Source: Bacteroidota bacterium
GTDB lineage: Bacteria > Bacteroidota > Bacteroidia > NS11-12g > UBA9320
Direction of reading: 5' to 3'
NCBI GenBank assembly: GCA_013359235.1
Contig: JABWCE010000006.1
Coordinates: 86,030 to 150,029 of the forward strand
DNA length: 64,000 nt
The notes below the pieces were generated by a model. The model made no database searches and was not told the origin of the DNA. It saw only the letters and a program-made list of their open reading frames with translations. Below are positions 28,913 through 37,479 of this stretch, piece by piece. A program made the translations under genes and the position numbers. Positions within the stretch are counted from its first letter, which is position 1, and every line of letters starts with the position of its first letter.

Positions 28913-29521
28913 TCAAAATCTAAAAATTTGTTTAATAAAATTCAAAAATAAAACCGGATATAATAACCCTGTAAAAACAAAACCGAAAATTGCTCCGTAA
29001 AAATGAGCATCGTGTCCAATGTTATCATTTCCCTTTTGAGCCATATATTGAGAATAAGCCAAATAAATAAAACCATAAATAAACGCCGGTACAGGTAAGA
29101 TGCCAAAAAACAGAATTTTTTCGAGCGGTGCAAATAAAACAAACGAAAATACAACTGCCGATACTGCCCCCGAAGCTCCTACTGCATTGTACCAATGGTT
29201 GTTTTTATGCTGATATAGTGTTTTGATATTTGCTGCAGCTATTGAAAAAACATACAAAACCAAATACATCACTTTACCAAATTTTATATATGATTCAAAA
29301 ATATTTTCAACCACTTCGCCAAACGAAAAAAGTACAAGCATATTAATTAAAAGATGTATAAAATCAGCATGAAGCAAAGCCCCGCTAAATAAGCGATACC
29401 ATTGTTTTTTATTAATAGTTTTTGATGGGTTAAAAATTAAAATATCAAAAACTCTACTATCGTTCCATGCCCAAAATGATATACCGCATGTTATTATTAT
29501 TATTATTATTGTTAAACTCAT
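28913..29521 (-). CDS. Rhomboid family intramembrane serine protease
   Basis: 202 residues with about six membrane helices. The catalytic serine is S117 in GASGAVSA and the histidine is H173 in HDAHFYGAIFG. The second-helix motif HxxxN is H56-N60 in FIHLLIN. It cleaves substrates within the membrane; targets are unknown. The N-terminus includes six consecutive isoleucines (residues 5-10) encoded by an ATT/TTA triplet run. Confidence 0.93.
   Translation of the reverse strand: MSLTIIIIIITCGISFWAWNDSRVFDILIFNPSKTINKKQWYRLFSGALLHADFIHLLINMLVLFSFGEVVENIFESYIKFGKVMYLVLYVFSIAAANIKTLYQHKNNHWYNAVGASGAVSAVVFSFVLFAPLEKILFFGILPVPAFIYGFIYLAYSQYMAQKGNDNIGHDAHFYGAIFGFVFTGLLYPVLFLNFIKQIFRF
29491..29510 (-). 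repeat. Trinucleotide microsatellite in the rhomboid start region
   Basis: Nearly seven copies of TTA (ATT/AAT on other phases) encode the run of Ile residues at positions 5-10 of the rhomboid protein. Length changes would keep the frame. Confidence 0.85.
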
Positions 29522-29580
29522 TTAAAGAATATTAAAATACATTTGAAAATTCAAACATATATTTTTATTGTACATTTTTT

Positions 29581-30090
29581 TTGAAAAAAATTGTAATTAT
29601 ATCAGACACCCACGGTTTCACAGACAAAAATATAATTAAATACTGTGAACAAGCAGATGAAATATGGCATGCTGGCGACTGGGGACCTGATGTGAACAAT
29701 CATTTTGAAAACCTCTATAAAACTATAAGAGGAGTGTATGGTAATATAGATGGTGCCGAAATAAGAAAAATCTATCCCGAAACAAACATCTTTAACATCG
29801 AAAACATGAAAGTCATAATTAAACACATTGGCGGCTATCCCCAAAATTACAATATCGAAACAAAAAAAATGTTAAGTATTGAAAAACCTTCGATTTTGAT
29901 TTGTGGTCATTCTCATATATTACGTGTAATTAATGACAGACAAAACAATTGTTTGTATATAAACCCTGGTGCAGCAGGTATATATGGCTTTCATAAAAAA
30001 CGCACTTTAATAACCTGCAAAATTGATAATGGAAAGATTTTTGATATGAATGTTGTTGAACTTGGAAACAGAAATACATTAGAAAAATAA
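29581..30090 (+). CDS. YfcE/MJ0936-type metallophosphoesterase
   Basis: 169 residues with the full metal-site set: D9 and H11 in ISDTHG, the Asp of AGDWGPD, GNID, a later HIGGYP histidine and GHSH near residue 110. Members are cytoplasmic Mn-dependent phosphodiesterases with small-molecule substrates. The start must be TTG at 29581 because the first metal motif begins at residue 9 and no in-frame ATG lies upstream. A TACATTTG box at 29538-29545 could be its -7 element. The PorE-like gene follows after five bases. Confidence 0.93.
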   Translation: MKKIVIISDTHGFTDKNIIKYCEQADEIWHAGDWGPDVNNHFENLYKTIRGVYGNIDGAEIRKIYPETNIFNIENMKVIIKHIGGYPQNYNIETKKMLSIEKPSILICGHSHILRVINDRQNNCLYINPGAAGIYGFHKKRTLITCKIDNGKIFDMNVVELGNRNTLEK

Positions 30091-30095
30091 ATATT

Positions 30096-32003
30096 ATGAA
30101 ACTCAAAATCTTTATACTTTTTTTAATAAATTTCATATCATATAATATCATTGCACAACCCTTACCCGACGGCAAATCAAACAATAAAAAAGCAAATGAA
30201 TTATTTGAAAAAGCAATGGTACAATTTGACCTTATGGAATATGAAAATGCTATTCAACTTTTAAATTCAGCAATAAAAAAAGACCCTGAATTTATTGATG
30301 CTTACGACTTACTTGGGCAAGTTTACATAAAAACATCAAATCTTAAAGAAGCAGAAAATACATATCTTAAATTATATGAAATAAATAACGGATACTGGAT
30401 TTTGTACTACGAACTTGGAAACATAACCTTTGATATGATGAAATACGACTCTGCCAAACAATGGTACAGCACCTTTTTAAAATACAGAAACATTCCCGAA
30501 AAAGAAAAATTGGAAACTGAAAAACAACTGAAAAGTTGTGACTTTGCAAAAAATGCAATAAAAAACCCTGTAAAATTCAGTCCAGTGAATTTGGGAGACG
30601 GCATAAATACACAACTTAGTGAATATTTTCCAACACTCACAGCCGACGAACAAACAATGTTTTTTACATTTATGGACTTACGTCACCAAGAAGATTTTTT
30701 TATTTCAACCTATAAAGATGGAAAATGGAGCGAAGCTGTAAACTTGGGAGCACCAATAAACACACCCGAAAACGAAGGTGCATCTACCATTTCGGCTGAC
30801 GGGCAATATTTATTTTTTACAGCTTGCCAAAATCCTCTGAATATAGGCTCTTGCGACCTCTGGCTTACTTTTATAAAAGGCGATAAATGGCAGCAACCTA
30901 TTCACATGCCAGATAATGTAAATTCAAAATACAAAGAAACTCAACCATCGCTTAGTGCCGATGGCAAAACACTTTACTTTGCAAGCAACAGACCTGGAGG
31001 TATGGGCGGTATGGACATCTGGAAAACTACTTTTGAAAAAAATGCTTGGACCAATCCTGTAAATTTGGGAAGTACCATAAATACTCCATTTGATGATGAG
31101 TGTCCGTTTATACATCAAGATGGAATTACACTTTATTTTGCTTCTGATGGGCATCCGGGAATGGGTGCAAGAGATTTATTTTTTTCAAAACTTAAAGAAG
31201 ACGAAACTTGGGAAACTCCAATAAATTTGGGATACCCAATAAATACCCCGGGAAATGAAGAAGGCTTAATTATTAACCGTTCGGGAACAACAGGTTATTT
31301 TTCGAGTGATATAAAAACTAACCCAGGACATAAAGGCAAGGTAGATATATATAGTTTTGAAATACCCGATAAAATTAAACCCGGAATTGCAAGTTATGTA
31401 AAAGGAAAAGTGTATGACGAAGAAACGGGGCAACCCATTCAAACATTGGTAGAACTTACAGAACTGTCAAAAAACAAAATTGCAGCTTTTTGTAAATCGA
31501 ATTTAAAAACCGGTAATTTTCTACTTGTAATTTCTGGAAACAAAAACTATGGATTAAATGTAAATGCTCCAGGGTATTTAATATTTTCTGAAAACTTCTC
31601 GATAAGAGAAAACCCTTCGTCAAATCCATATTTGATTGACGTGCCATTAAAAAAAATTAAACCCGGAAAAACATTTCAACTATATAATATTTTGTTTGAT
31701 ATAAACAAATCTGACCTTAAAACAGAATCGAGTGCCGAACTTGAAAAACTATACAATTTAGTTAATTCAAATCCGAAAATAAAAATTGAAATTGGTGGTC
31801 ATACAGACAATTCAGGTTCAGAGAGCCTAAACCTGCCACTATCACAAAACCGTGCAAAAGCAGTATATGATTGGCTTGTAACCAAAGGCATTTCAAAAGA
31901 TAGAATGACGTTTAAAGGCTATGGTTCAAGCGTACCACTGATGAGTAATGACACCCCCGAAGGCAAAAGAAAAAACCGAAGAACTGAAATAAAAATAATT
32001 TAA
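30096..32003 (+). CDS. PorE-like TPR/beta-propeller/OmpA-C protein
   Basis: 635 residues with a signal peptide ending at IIAQ. TPR-like helices (~30-140) are followed by PD40 propeller repeats (~155-420) with YFPTLTADEQTMFFTF, STISADGQYLFFTA, PSLSADGKTLYFAS and IHQDGITLYFAS. A carboxypeptidase-regulatory-like domain (~428-510) and an OmpA_C peptidoglycan-binding domain (~525-635), with GHTDNSGS and the RAKAVYDWL helix, complete it. This order matches PorE of the T9SS trans-envelope complex, though Bacteroidota carry several paralogues. It probably anchors an outer-membrane machine to peptidoglycan. Confidence 0.85.
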   Translation: MKLKIFILFLINFISYNIIAQPLPDGKSNNKKANELFEKAMVQFDLMEYENAIQLLNSAIKKDPEFIDAYDLLGQVYIKTSNLKEAENTYLKLYEINNGYWILYYELGNITFDMMKYDSAKQWYSTFLKYRNIPEKEKLETEKQLKSCDFAKNAIKNPVKFSPVNLGDGINTQLSEYFPTLTADEQTMFFTFMDLRHQEDFFISTYKDGKWSEAVNLGAPINTPENEGASTISADGQYLFFTACQNPLNIGSCDLWLTFIKGDKWQQPIHMPDNVNSKYKETQPSLSADGKTLYFASNRPGGMGGMDIWKTTFEKNAWTNPVNLGSTINTPFDDECPFIHQDGITLYFASDGHPGMGARDLFFSKLKEDETWETPINLGYPINTPGNEEGLIINRSGTTGYFSSDIKTNPGHKGKVDIYSFEIPDKIKPGIASYVKGKVYDEETGQPIQTLVELTELSKNKIAAFCKSNLKTGNFLLVISGNKNYGLNVNAPGYLIFSENFSIRENPSSNPYLIDVPLKKIKPGKTFQLYNILFDINKSDLKTESSAELEKLYNLVNSNPKIKIEIGGHTDNSGSESLNLPLSQNRAKAVYDWLVTKGISKDRMTFKGYGSSVPLMSNDTPEGKRKNRRTEIKII

Positions 32004-32052
32004 AAAAAAGTTTATGTTTTGATGCTTTTATAATAATTTCGCAACAATAATT

Positions 32053-32208
32053 ATGAAAGAAAAAAGAAAATACGTTGGCTTTTACTGGGCTTTATGCTTT
32101 GCTTCACTTATAGCTTTAATTTTACTTTTTATTTATTCTCCAGGCGGATTTTGGATGGGTTTACCTACATTTTTTGGTGGACTTGCACTTGCTATGGATT
32201 GGGTATAG
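32053..32208 (+). CDS. 51-residue membrane microprotein
   Basis: A short reading frame from ATG to TAG encodes MKEKRKYVGFYWALCFASL and continues with a hydrophobic helix, a turn containing YSPGGFWMG, and a second hydrophobic stretch ending AMDWV. The basic N-terminus followed by two membrane segments is coherent, and the frame fills the gap between the PorE-like gene and the convergent 32213 gene almost exactly. I do not recognise the family. Confidence 0.6.
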   Translation: MKEKRKYVGFYWALCFASLIALILLFIYSPGGFWMGLPTFFGGLALAMDWV

Positions 32209-32212
32209 TTTA

Positions 32213-32629
32213 TTAAAGAAATATACCTTTAAGGCAATTCCATAATTTAGCTTTTAATTGCTGGTTTGAACCAATTTTATTCAAACTATCACATTTCAAA
32301 ATTGTACTTTTTTCGTTTTTTACAACATTGTATTTTTCATTTTCATGTTCAGCATCATCCCAAAATACTGTTACTTCAAAACTTTGTTCTATAAATTTTC
32401 CATAATCACTTTTTAAAACGATTTCAACTTCGTCATTTCTAATTTTAACAGCCGACAATATTTTTTCAAGTAAAATTCTGTTATTTTCATCAGGTAATTT
32501 ATCAAAAACCAGCAAAACTCTTTTAATTTCGATTTTCTTGTTTTCAAGATTTATTTCATCTGGTATATCATCATTTATGTAATAAAAATTTTCAAACAAT
32601 AAACTTACCGAATCATTTTCTAATGCCAT
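32213..32629 (-). CDS. Possible DNA polymerase III psi-like small protein
   Basis: 138 residues, acidic and cytoplasmic. The pattern is a strand KRVLLVFDKL, a helix ENNRILLEKILSAVKI, a strand FEVTVFWDD, a later strand with a CDSLNKI motif and a terminal KAKLWNCLKGIFL helix. Bacteroidota proteins sometimes labelled HolD/psi-like have the same order (a 'LxKILxAV' helix, then 'aDSLxxL...KrkLWxxLKxlF'). The assignment rests on remembered pattern, not alignment. The ilvE gene is divergent with 49 bases between starts. Confidence 0.5.
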   Translation of the reverse strand: MALENDSVSLLFENFYYINDDIPDEINLENKKIEIKRVLLVFDKLPDENNRILLEKILSAVKIRNDEVEIVLKSDYGKFIEQSFEVTVFWDDAEHENEKYNVVKNEKSTILKCDSLNKIGSNQQLKAKLWNCLKGIFL

Positions 32630-32678
32630 ATTTTATTTTGAATAACTGCAAATTAAAAGCAAATTTGCAAAAAAAATT

Positions 32679-33755
32679 ATGGTTTTAAAAATTACAAAGT
32701 GCGAAAAATCGAGGATAAATGATGTTGATTTTAATAATCTTTCATTTGGGAAAGAAATTTCTGACCACGTATTCATTGCTGAATTTGATGGAAATAGTTG
32801 GATAAATGAGAGAATTCAACCATACACGCCACTACAGCTTAATATTTCGCTTTCGGCATTGCATTACGGTCAATCAATTTTTGAAGGATTAAAAGCTTTT
32901 AGAGATATTAATAATCAAATTCAAATTTTCAGACCTATTGATAATTTTAAGAGAATGAACCTGAGTGCAAAAAGAATGTGTATGCAGGAAATTCCTGAAG
33001 AGTTGTTTTTTAAAGGCTTAAACCATTTATGTAATATTGATAAAAATTGGATAAGCAACAAACAAGGAAATTCATTTTATTTACGTCCATTGCTTTTTGC
33101 TACTGACGAATCACTCGGAGTTCATGCTTCAAAAAAATATATATTTGCTATTTTTGGTTGTGCAGTAGGTGCATATTATTCAAAATCTTTAAAAATAAAA
33201 GTTGAAACTAATTTTACAAGAGCTTGTATTGGTGGAACAGGCGAAGCCAAGACAGCAGGCAATTATGCAGCTTCGCTCTTAGCAGCAAAAATCGCATCTG
33301 AACAAGGTTTTGACCAAATTCTATGGACAGATTCAATCGAGCATAAATATATTGAAGAATTAGGTTCGTCAAACATTTTTATACTATCAGATAAAAATTT
33401 GATAACGCCTCAAACCTCTGGAACTGTATTAAAAGGCATAACTCGTGATTCTGTAATAAAACTTGCAAAAAGTATGAATTACAATGTAGAAGAAAGGAAA
33501 ATTTCTATTGATGAAATTTTTGAACTAAGCACACAACAAAAATTAACCGAAGTTTTTGCTACGGGCACTGCTGCTACAATAGTTTCAATTAAAGAATTGA
33601 ATTATAATGGAAATTCTATTTTTATAAATCAAAAAAATGATACATTGTCATCAATATTAAAAAACAAACTTGATGAAATAAAACATTCAAAAACTGCCGA
33701 TATTTTTGGATGGAACTACACAGTAAAAATTAATGAACCTTCAACAAGTTTTTAA
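32679..33755 (+). CDS. ilvE: Branched-chain amino acid aminotransferase
   Basis: 358 residues, fold-type IV PLP enzyme of the IlvE II branch. Landmarks are ALHYGQSIFEGLKAFR, RPxxNFKRMNLSAKRMCM, the PLP-lysine region GTGEAKTAGNYAASL (Lys in AKTAGNYA) and ELGSSNIFIL with the Glu contacting the cofactor. TGTAATIVSI is the phosphate-binding turn. It catalyses the last step of Leu/Ile/Val synthesis and the first of their breakdown, with 2-oxoglutarate as partner. Confidence 0.95.
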   Translation: MVLKITKCEKSRINDVDFNNLSFGKEISDHVFIAEFDGNSWINERIQPYTPLQLNISLSALHYGQSIFEGLKAFRDINNQIQIFRPIDNFKRMNLSAKRMCMQEIPEELFFKGLNHLCNIDKNWISNKQGNSFYLRPLLFATDESLGVHASKKYIFAIFGCAVGAYYSKSLKIKVETNFTRACIGGTGEAKTAGNYAASLLAAKIASEQGFDQILWTDSIEHKYIEELGSSNIFILSDKNLITPQTSGTVLKGITRDSVIKLAKSMNYNVEERKISIDEIFELSTQQKLTEVFATGTAATIVSIKELNYNGNSIFINQKNDTLSSILKNKLDEIKHSKTADIFGWNYTVKINEPSTSF

Positions 33756-33991
33756 ACCTTAAATAACAATAAATCAAAACTTTTTCAATTTTATTTATTT
33801 AAGAAATATATTTATCAAAATTTGCCTAAAAAGAAACGGGGCAATCTCTCGACTACCCCGCTACAAATTAACTAAACCTTATGAATAAACTGATACAAAT
33901 CTATACTTGATTTTTATTCAGTTCAAATTTTTTTTAATTTTTTTTTCAATTAAAATTTATCTTATTTTTTAATTACTTTTTTGTCTCTTTT
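33756..33991. other. 236-base intergenic region with a GC-rich hairpin
   Basis: Between convergent ilvE and the 33992 lipoprotein gene, CGGGG (33838-33842) can pair with CCCCG (about 33857-33861). On the minus strand the hairpin is followed by TTTCTTTTT, so it could end the lipoprotein transcript. On the plus strand the hairpin is followed by TTAACTAAACCTTATG and a nine-codon frame. No protein gene is visible. Confidence 0.45.
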
Positions 33992-34663
33992 TTAAAGAGA
34001 AAATTTAATTAAACTCTTTAAAAATCTTGTACCTATGGTGTCATTGGCAGGTACATCAAGATAGGTTGATTCATGGTAAATAATCCCAATATTTTTACTA
34101 AAGACCGAAAAACGTGTGTGATTTTGAACACTATTTATGGTACTGTCCATTCTTACTTTTAATGAATTTGGAAAAATCCTGTCAAAAGATTTAAAATCAT
34201 ATCCCAAAATTGAATATTCATACTCCTGAAAATCCAAATTATTAAATTCATTTCCGTTCCAATAGTAATGTAATGAAACAGGAAAAACAAGTTCGGTAGT
34301 TAGCAAATCGTCTTCTTTATGAATAACTCTAAATTTTTCAACTTCGTAAAAATGATATTTCACAAAATTCCATTTAACCGAATCTTTTGAGTGATATCTT
34401 GCAAAAGTGTAAACTATTCTGTTTGTATCAGCACTTTTATATATTACTTCTTCTTTAATGTAAAAGCTTTTCCAGATACCATTTATTGGCAAACCCTGAT
34501 AACCAATTTTGAAAGAATCAGCTTTGTAAATAAATATTTGACCTTTCTTTACAGGAAAAAATGATTGTCCGATATCAGTTACGGTAGGTTCATAAACATT
34601 CTTTCGGCAGTTATAAAAAATAACCGAAATAAATACTAAAAGCACTAATATCTTTTTCATCAA
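33992..34663 (-). CDS. Lipoprotein of unknown function
   Basis: 223 residues. The lipoprotein signal ends in VIFYNC, followed by RKNVYEP. The mature protein is rich in aromatic beta strands (for example GQIFIYKADSFKIG and KWNFVKYHFYEVEKFRVIH). This pattern is common among Bacteroidota lipoproteins of unknown role. It is isolated: convergent with ilvE and divergent from folD. Confidence 0.7.
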   Translation of the reverse strand: MMKKILVLLVFISVIFYNCRKNVYEPTVTDIGQSFFPVKKGQIFIYKADSFKIGYQGLPINGIWKSFYIKEEVIYKSADTNRIVYTFARYHSKDSVKWNFVKYHFYEVEKFRVIHKEDDLLTTELVFPVSLHYYWNGNEFNNLDFQEYEYSILGYDFKSFDRIFPNSLKVRMDSTINSVQNHTRFSVFSKNIGIIYHESTYLDVPANDTIGTRFLKSLIKFSL

Positions 34664-34751
34664 ATTGATTTAACACAAAATTAACATATCGTTTTATATT
34701 AATAATTAACCATTTTTTAACTTTATGTTCATAAAAAACATCAATAAATGG

Positions 34752-34759
34752 TAAATTTG
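34752..34759 (+). promoter_or_regulatory. Possible -7 box (TAAATTTG) for folD
   Basis: TAAATTTG matches TAnnTTTG and lies 17 bases before the folD ATG. No good TTTG is found 19-20 bases upstream, so support is partial; a very short leader would result. Confidence 0.4.
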
Positions 34760-34776
34760 CGGCACTAAAAAACAAA

Positions 34777-35670
34777 ATGCTTTTACTTAACGGAAATCAA
34801 GTTGCAAAAATCATTAAAGAACAAATTTCGCAAAATGTTTTAAAATTTAAAGAACAAGGGTACCGTTTGCCACATCTTGCTGCAATACTTGTGGGAAACG
34901 ATGGGGCAAGTACTACTTATGTTAACAGTAAAGAAGCCGACTGCCGTCAGGTTGGTTTTAATTCTTCAGTTTTCAGATATGAAGAAACAATTACCGAAGA
35001 TTTTCTACTCAATAAAATAGAAGAAATAAATATAAACAATGAAATTGATGGATTAATTGTTCAATTGCCACTACCTAAACATATCTCAGAACTTAAAGTT
35101 ACACAAACTATTAGTCCAGATAAGGATGTTGATGGATTTCACAGCATGAATCTGGGAAAACTGTTGAAAGGTGAAGACACATTTATACCTGCTACACCTT
35201 ATGGAATTATGATGATGCTCGAAATATACAATATTGAAACATCGGGCAAACACTGTGTGGTAATTGGTAGAAGCAATATTGTTGGAAGACCAATGAGTAT
35301 TTTAATGTCTCAAAATTCAAAATTTGGCAATTGTACTGTTACGCTTTGCCATAGTAGAACAAAAAATTTAGAAGAATACACAAAGAATGCTGATATTGTT
35401 GTAGCAGCTTTAGGAAAACCTGAATTTTTGAAAGCAGAAATGGTAAAAAACGGCTCAATAGTTATTGATGTAGGAATTACACGGGTAAAAGATGATTCAA
35501 ACCCCAAAGGTTATTTATTAAAAGGAGATGTAGATTTTGAAAGAGTAAAAGAAGTAGCCTCAGCTATTACGCCTGTCCCGGGTGGTGTTGGTCCTCTTAC
35601 CAGAATCGGTTTACTAAAAAACACATATAAATCATATCTTAAATCTCAAAAAATTACAGGATTTGAGTAA
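34777..35670 (+). CDS. folD: Methylenetetrahydrofolate dehydrogenase/cyclohydrolase
   Basis: 297 residues, standard FolD length. Key segments are TYVNSKEADC with the YxxxK catalytic lysine, DGLIVQLPLP, DKDVDGFH, the NADP loop VVIGRSNIVGRPM and TPVPGGVGPLT. It interconverts methylene-, methenyl- and formyl-THF in the cytoplasm. The queE gene starts eight bases before its stop, so translation is coupled. Confidence 0.97.
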   Translation: MLLLNGNQVAKIIKEQISQNVLKFKEQGYRLPHLAAILVGNDGASTTYVNSKEADCRQVGFNSSVFRYEETITEDFLLNKIEEININNEIDGLIVQLPLPKHISELKVTQTISPDKDVDGFHSMNLGKLLKGEDTFIPATPYGIMMMLEIYNIETSGKHCVVIGRSNIVGRPMSILMSQNSKFGNCTVTLCHSRTKNLEEYTKNADIVVAALGKPEFLKAEMVKNGSIVIDVGITRVKDDSNPKGYLLKGDVDFERVKEVASAITPVPGGVGPLTRIGLLKNTYKSYLKSQKITGFE

Positions 35671-36268
35671 AACATTATATCCCATTTTCGAAATTTTTTA
35701 CTCAATACAAGGCGAAGGTGAACATAGCGGTATGCCAGCAGTATTTGTAAGACTTGGAGGCTGCGATGTTGGCTGTCATTGGTGCGATGTAAAAGAAAGT
35801 TGGGATGCAAGTAAAAATAAACAAATAAGTACTGATGAAATAATCTCAAAAGTTAAAAGTTTTAATTGCAAAACAGTAATAATTACCGGAGGCGAACCTT
35901 TAATATATAACTTAGATTATTTAACCAGTGAATTAAAGTCATTAGATTTTAAAATTCATATTGAAACTTCAGGAGCATATCCAATTTCAGGAACTTTTGA
36001 CTGGGTATGTTTTTCGCCAAAAAAATTCAAAAAACCCATAGAAAATTTTGGACTGAATGCAAATGAGCTAAAAGTTGTAATATATAATAAGTCTGATTTT
36101 CAATGGGCTGAAGAAGTAAGAAAGACAGTGAAAAGTAATTGTAAATTGTTTTTGCAACCTGAATGGAGTAAAAGAAAAACTGCAAACAAATTAATTGTTG
36201 ATTATATTAAAACCAATAATGAATGGAAAATTTCAATTCAAACTCACAAATTTTTAGAAATACCCTAA
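35663..36268 (+). CDS. queE: 7-carboxy-7-deazaguanine synthase (radical SAM)
   Basis: 201 residues. The N-terminal FYSIQGEGEHSG motif and a cluster-binding C34-x3-C38-x2-C41 (GGCDVGCHWCD) identify QueE, which builds the deazaguanine core for queuosine. TGGEP follows as the SAM-binding strand. The start is TTG at 35663, inside the end of folD: the essential N-terminal motif requires it and no ATG is available. Other queuosine genes are not in the window. Confidence 0.94.
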   Translation: MSKTLYPIFEIFYSIQGEGEHSGMPAVFVRLGGCDVGCHWCDVKESWDASKNKQISTDEIISKVKSFNCKTVIITGGEPLIYNLDYLTSELKSLDFKIHIETSGAYPISGTFDWVCFSPKKFKKPIENFGLNANELKVVIYNKSDFQWAEEVRKTVKSNCKLFLQPEWSKRKTANKLIVDYIKTNNEWKISIQTHKFLEIP

Positions 36269-36288
36269 ATTTAATTAAAAAATAAAAT

Positions 36289-37374
36289 ATGTCATTGCAA
36301 TGTGGAATTGTGGGCTTGCCCAATGTAGGAAAATCAACTCTTTTCAATTGTTTATCTTCGGCAAAAGCTACAGCTGCTAATTTTCCTTTCTGTACAATTG
36401 AGCCAAATATTGGCACAATCACAGTACCCGACGAAAGATTGTTTGAATTAGAAAAACTTGTAAAACCAGAAAGGGTTTTGCCTACGACTATCGAAATTGT
36501 AGATATTGCAGGTCTTGTAAAAGGTGCAAGTAAAGGCGAAGGTTTAGGCAACCAGTTTTTAGGCAATATTAGAAACACTGATGCTATAATTCATGTAATT
36601 AGATGTTTTGATGACAATAATGTAATACACGTTGACGGAAGTGTTAATCCCATTCGTGATAAAGAAATTATTGATACCGAACTGCAGATAAAAGACCTTG
36701 AATCTATAGATGCAAGGCTTTCAAAAATATCTAAATCTAATGATACAATTTCTAAAAAAACCAGTGATTTGTTGAGGTTATTAAAAAAACATGTAGAATC
36801 GGGACAAAATATTAGAACTTTTCGCTTTAGTGAAAATGAAATTGAATTGATAAACGATTTTCATTTTTTAACAATAAAACCTGTATTATATGTTTGCAAT
36901 GTTGACGAAGCCAGTGTTAAAAATGGGAACAATTACACAAAACCCATTGAAGAAATTGCAAAAAAAGAAAATGCAAGTTTTATGATTATTTCAGCAAAAA
37001 CTGAATCAGAAATAGCCGAACTTGACCGCCAAGACCAGATTATGTTTTTAAACGAACTTGGGTTAACACAAAGTGGCGTTGGCAGGCTTATTAGTGCTGC
37101 ATATTCATTGCTCAATTACATCACATATTTCACTGCAGGCAAAAAAGAAGTAAGGGCTTGGACAATTACAAAAGGCACAAAAGCCCCGCAGGCTGCAGGG
37201 GTAATTCATACTGATTTTGAAAAAGGTTTTATTAGAGCCGAAGTTATACATTACGATGATTTTATAAAGTATAAATCAGAAGCTGCATGTCGCGAAAACG
37301 GGAAATTGAATATTGAAGGAAAAGAATACGTAGTACAAGATGGCGATGTTATGCATTTCAGGTTTAATGTGTAA
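36289..37374 (+). CDS. ychF: YchF/OLA1 family translation-associated ATPase
   Basis: 361 residues. The P-loop GLPNVGKST (9-17), the region LVKGASKGEGLGNQFL and the G4 equivalent VCNVDE (in place of NKxD) mark the YchF/OLA1 family, which prefers ATP. The C-terminal TGS-like domain includes TKGTKAPQAAGVIHTDFEKGFIRAEVI. It binds ribosomes and is linked to stress responses. It follows queE by 20 bases. Confidence 0.97.
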   Translation: MSLQCGIVGLPNVGKSTLFNCLSSAKATAANFPFCTIEPNIGTITVPDERLFELEKLVKPERVLPTTIEIVDIAGLVKGASKGEGLGNQFLGNIRNTDAIIHVIRCFDDNNVIHVDGSVNPIRDKEIIDTELQIKDLESIDARLSKISKSNDTISKKTSDLLRLLKKHVESGQNIRTFRFSENEIELINDFHFLTIKPVLYVCNVDEASVKNGNNYTKPIEEIAKKENASFMIISAKTESEIAELDRQDQIMFLNELGLTQSGVGRLISAAYSLLNYITYFTAGKKEVRAWTITKGTKAPQAAGVIHTDFEKGFIRAEVIHYDDFIKYKSEAACRENGKLNIEGKEYVVQDGDVMHFRFNV

Positions 37375-37479
37375 ATTTTCATAGAATGTCAATTTTTTCA
37401 TCATTTTCTTGTAAAAAACATACTTGCATTTTTAAATTAAAATTAAAACAAACTTATATTGCACTAAAAAAATACAACA

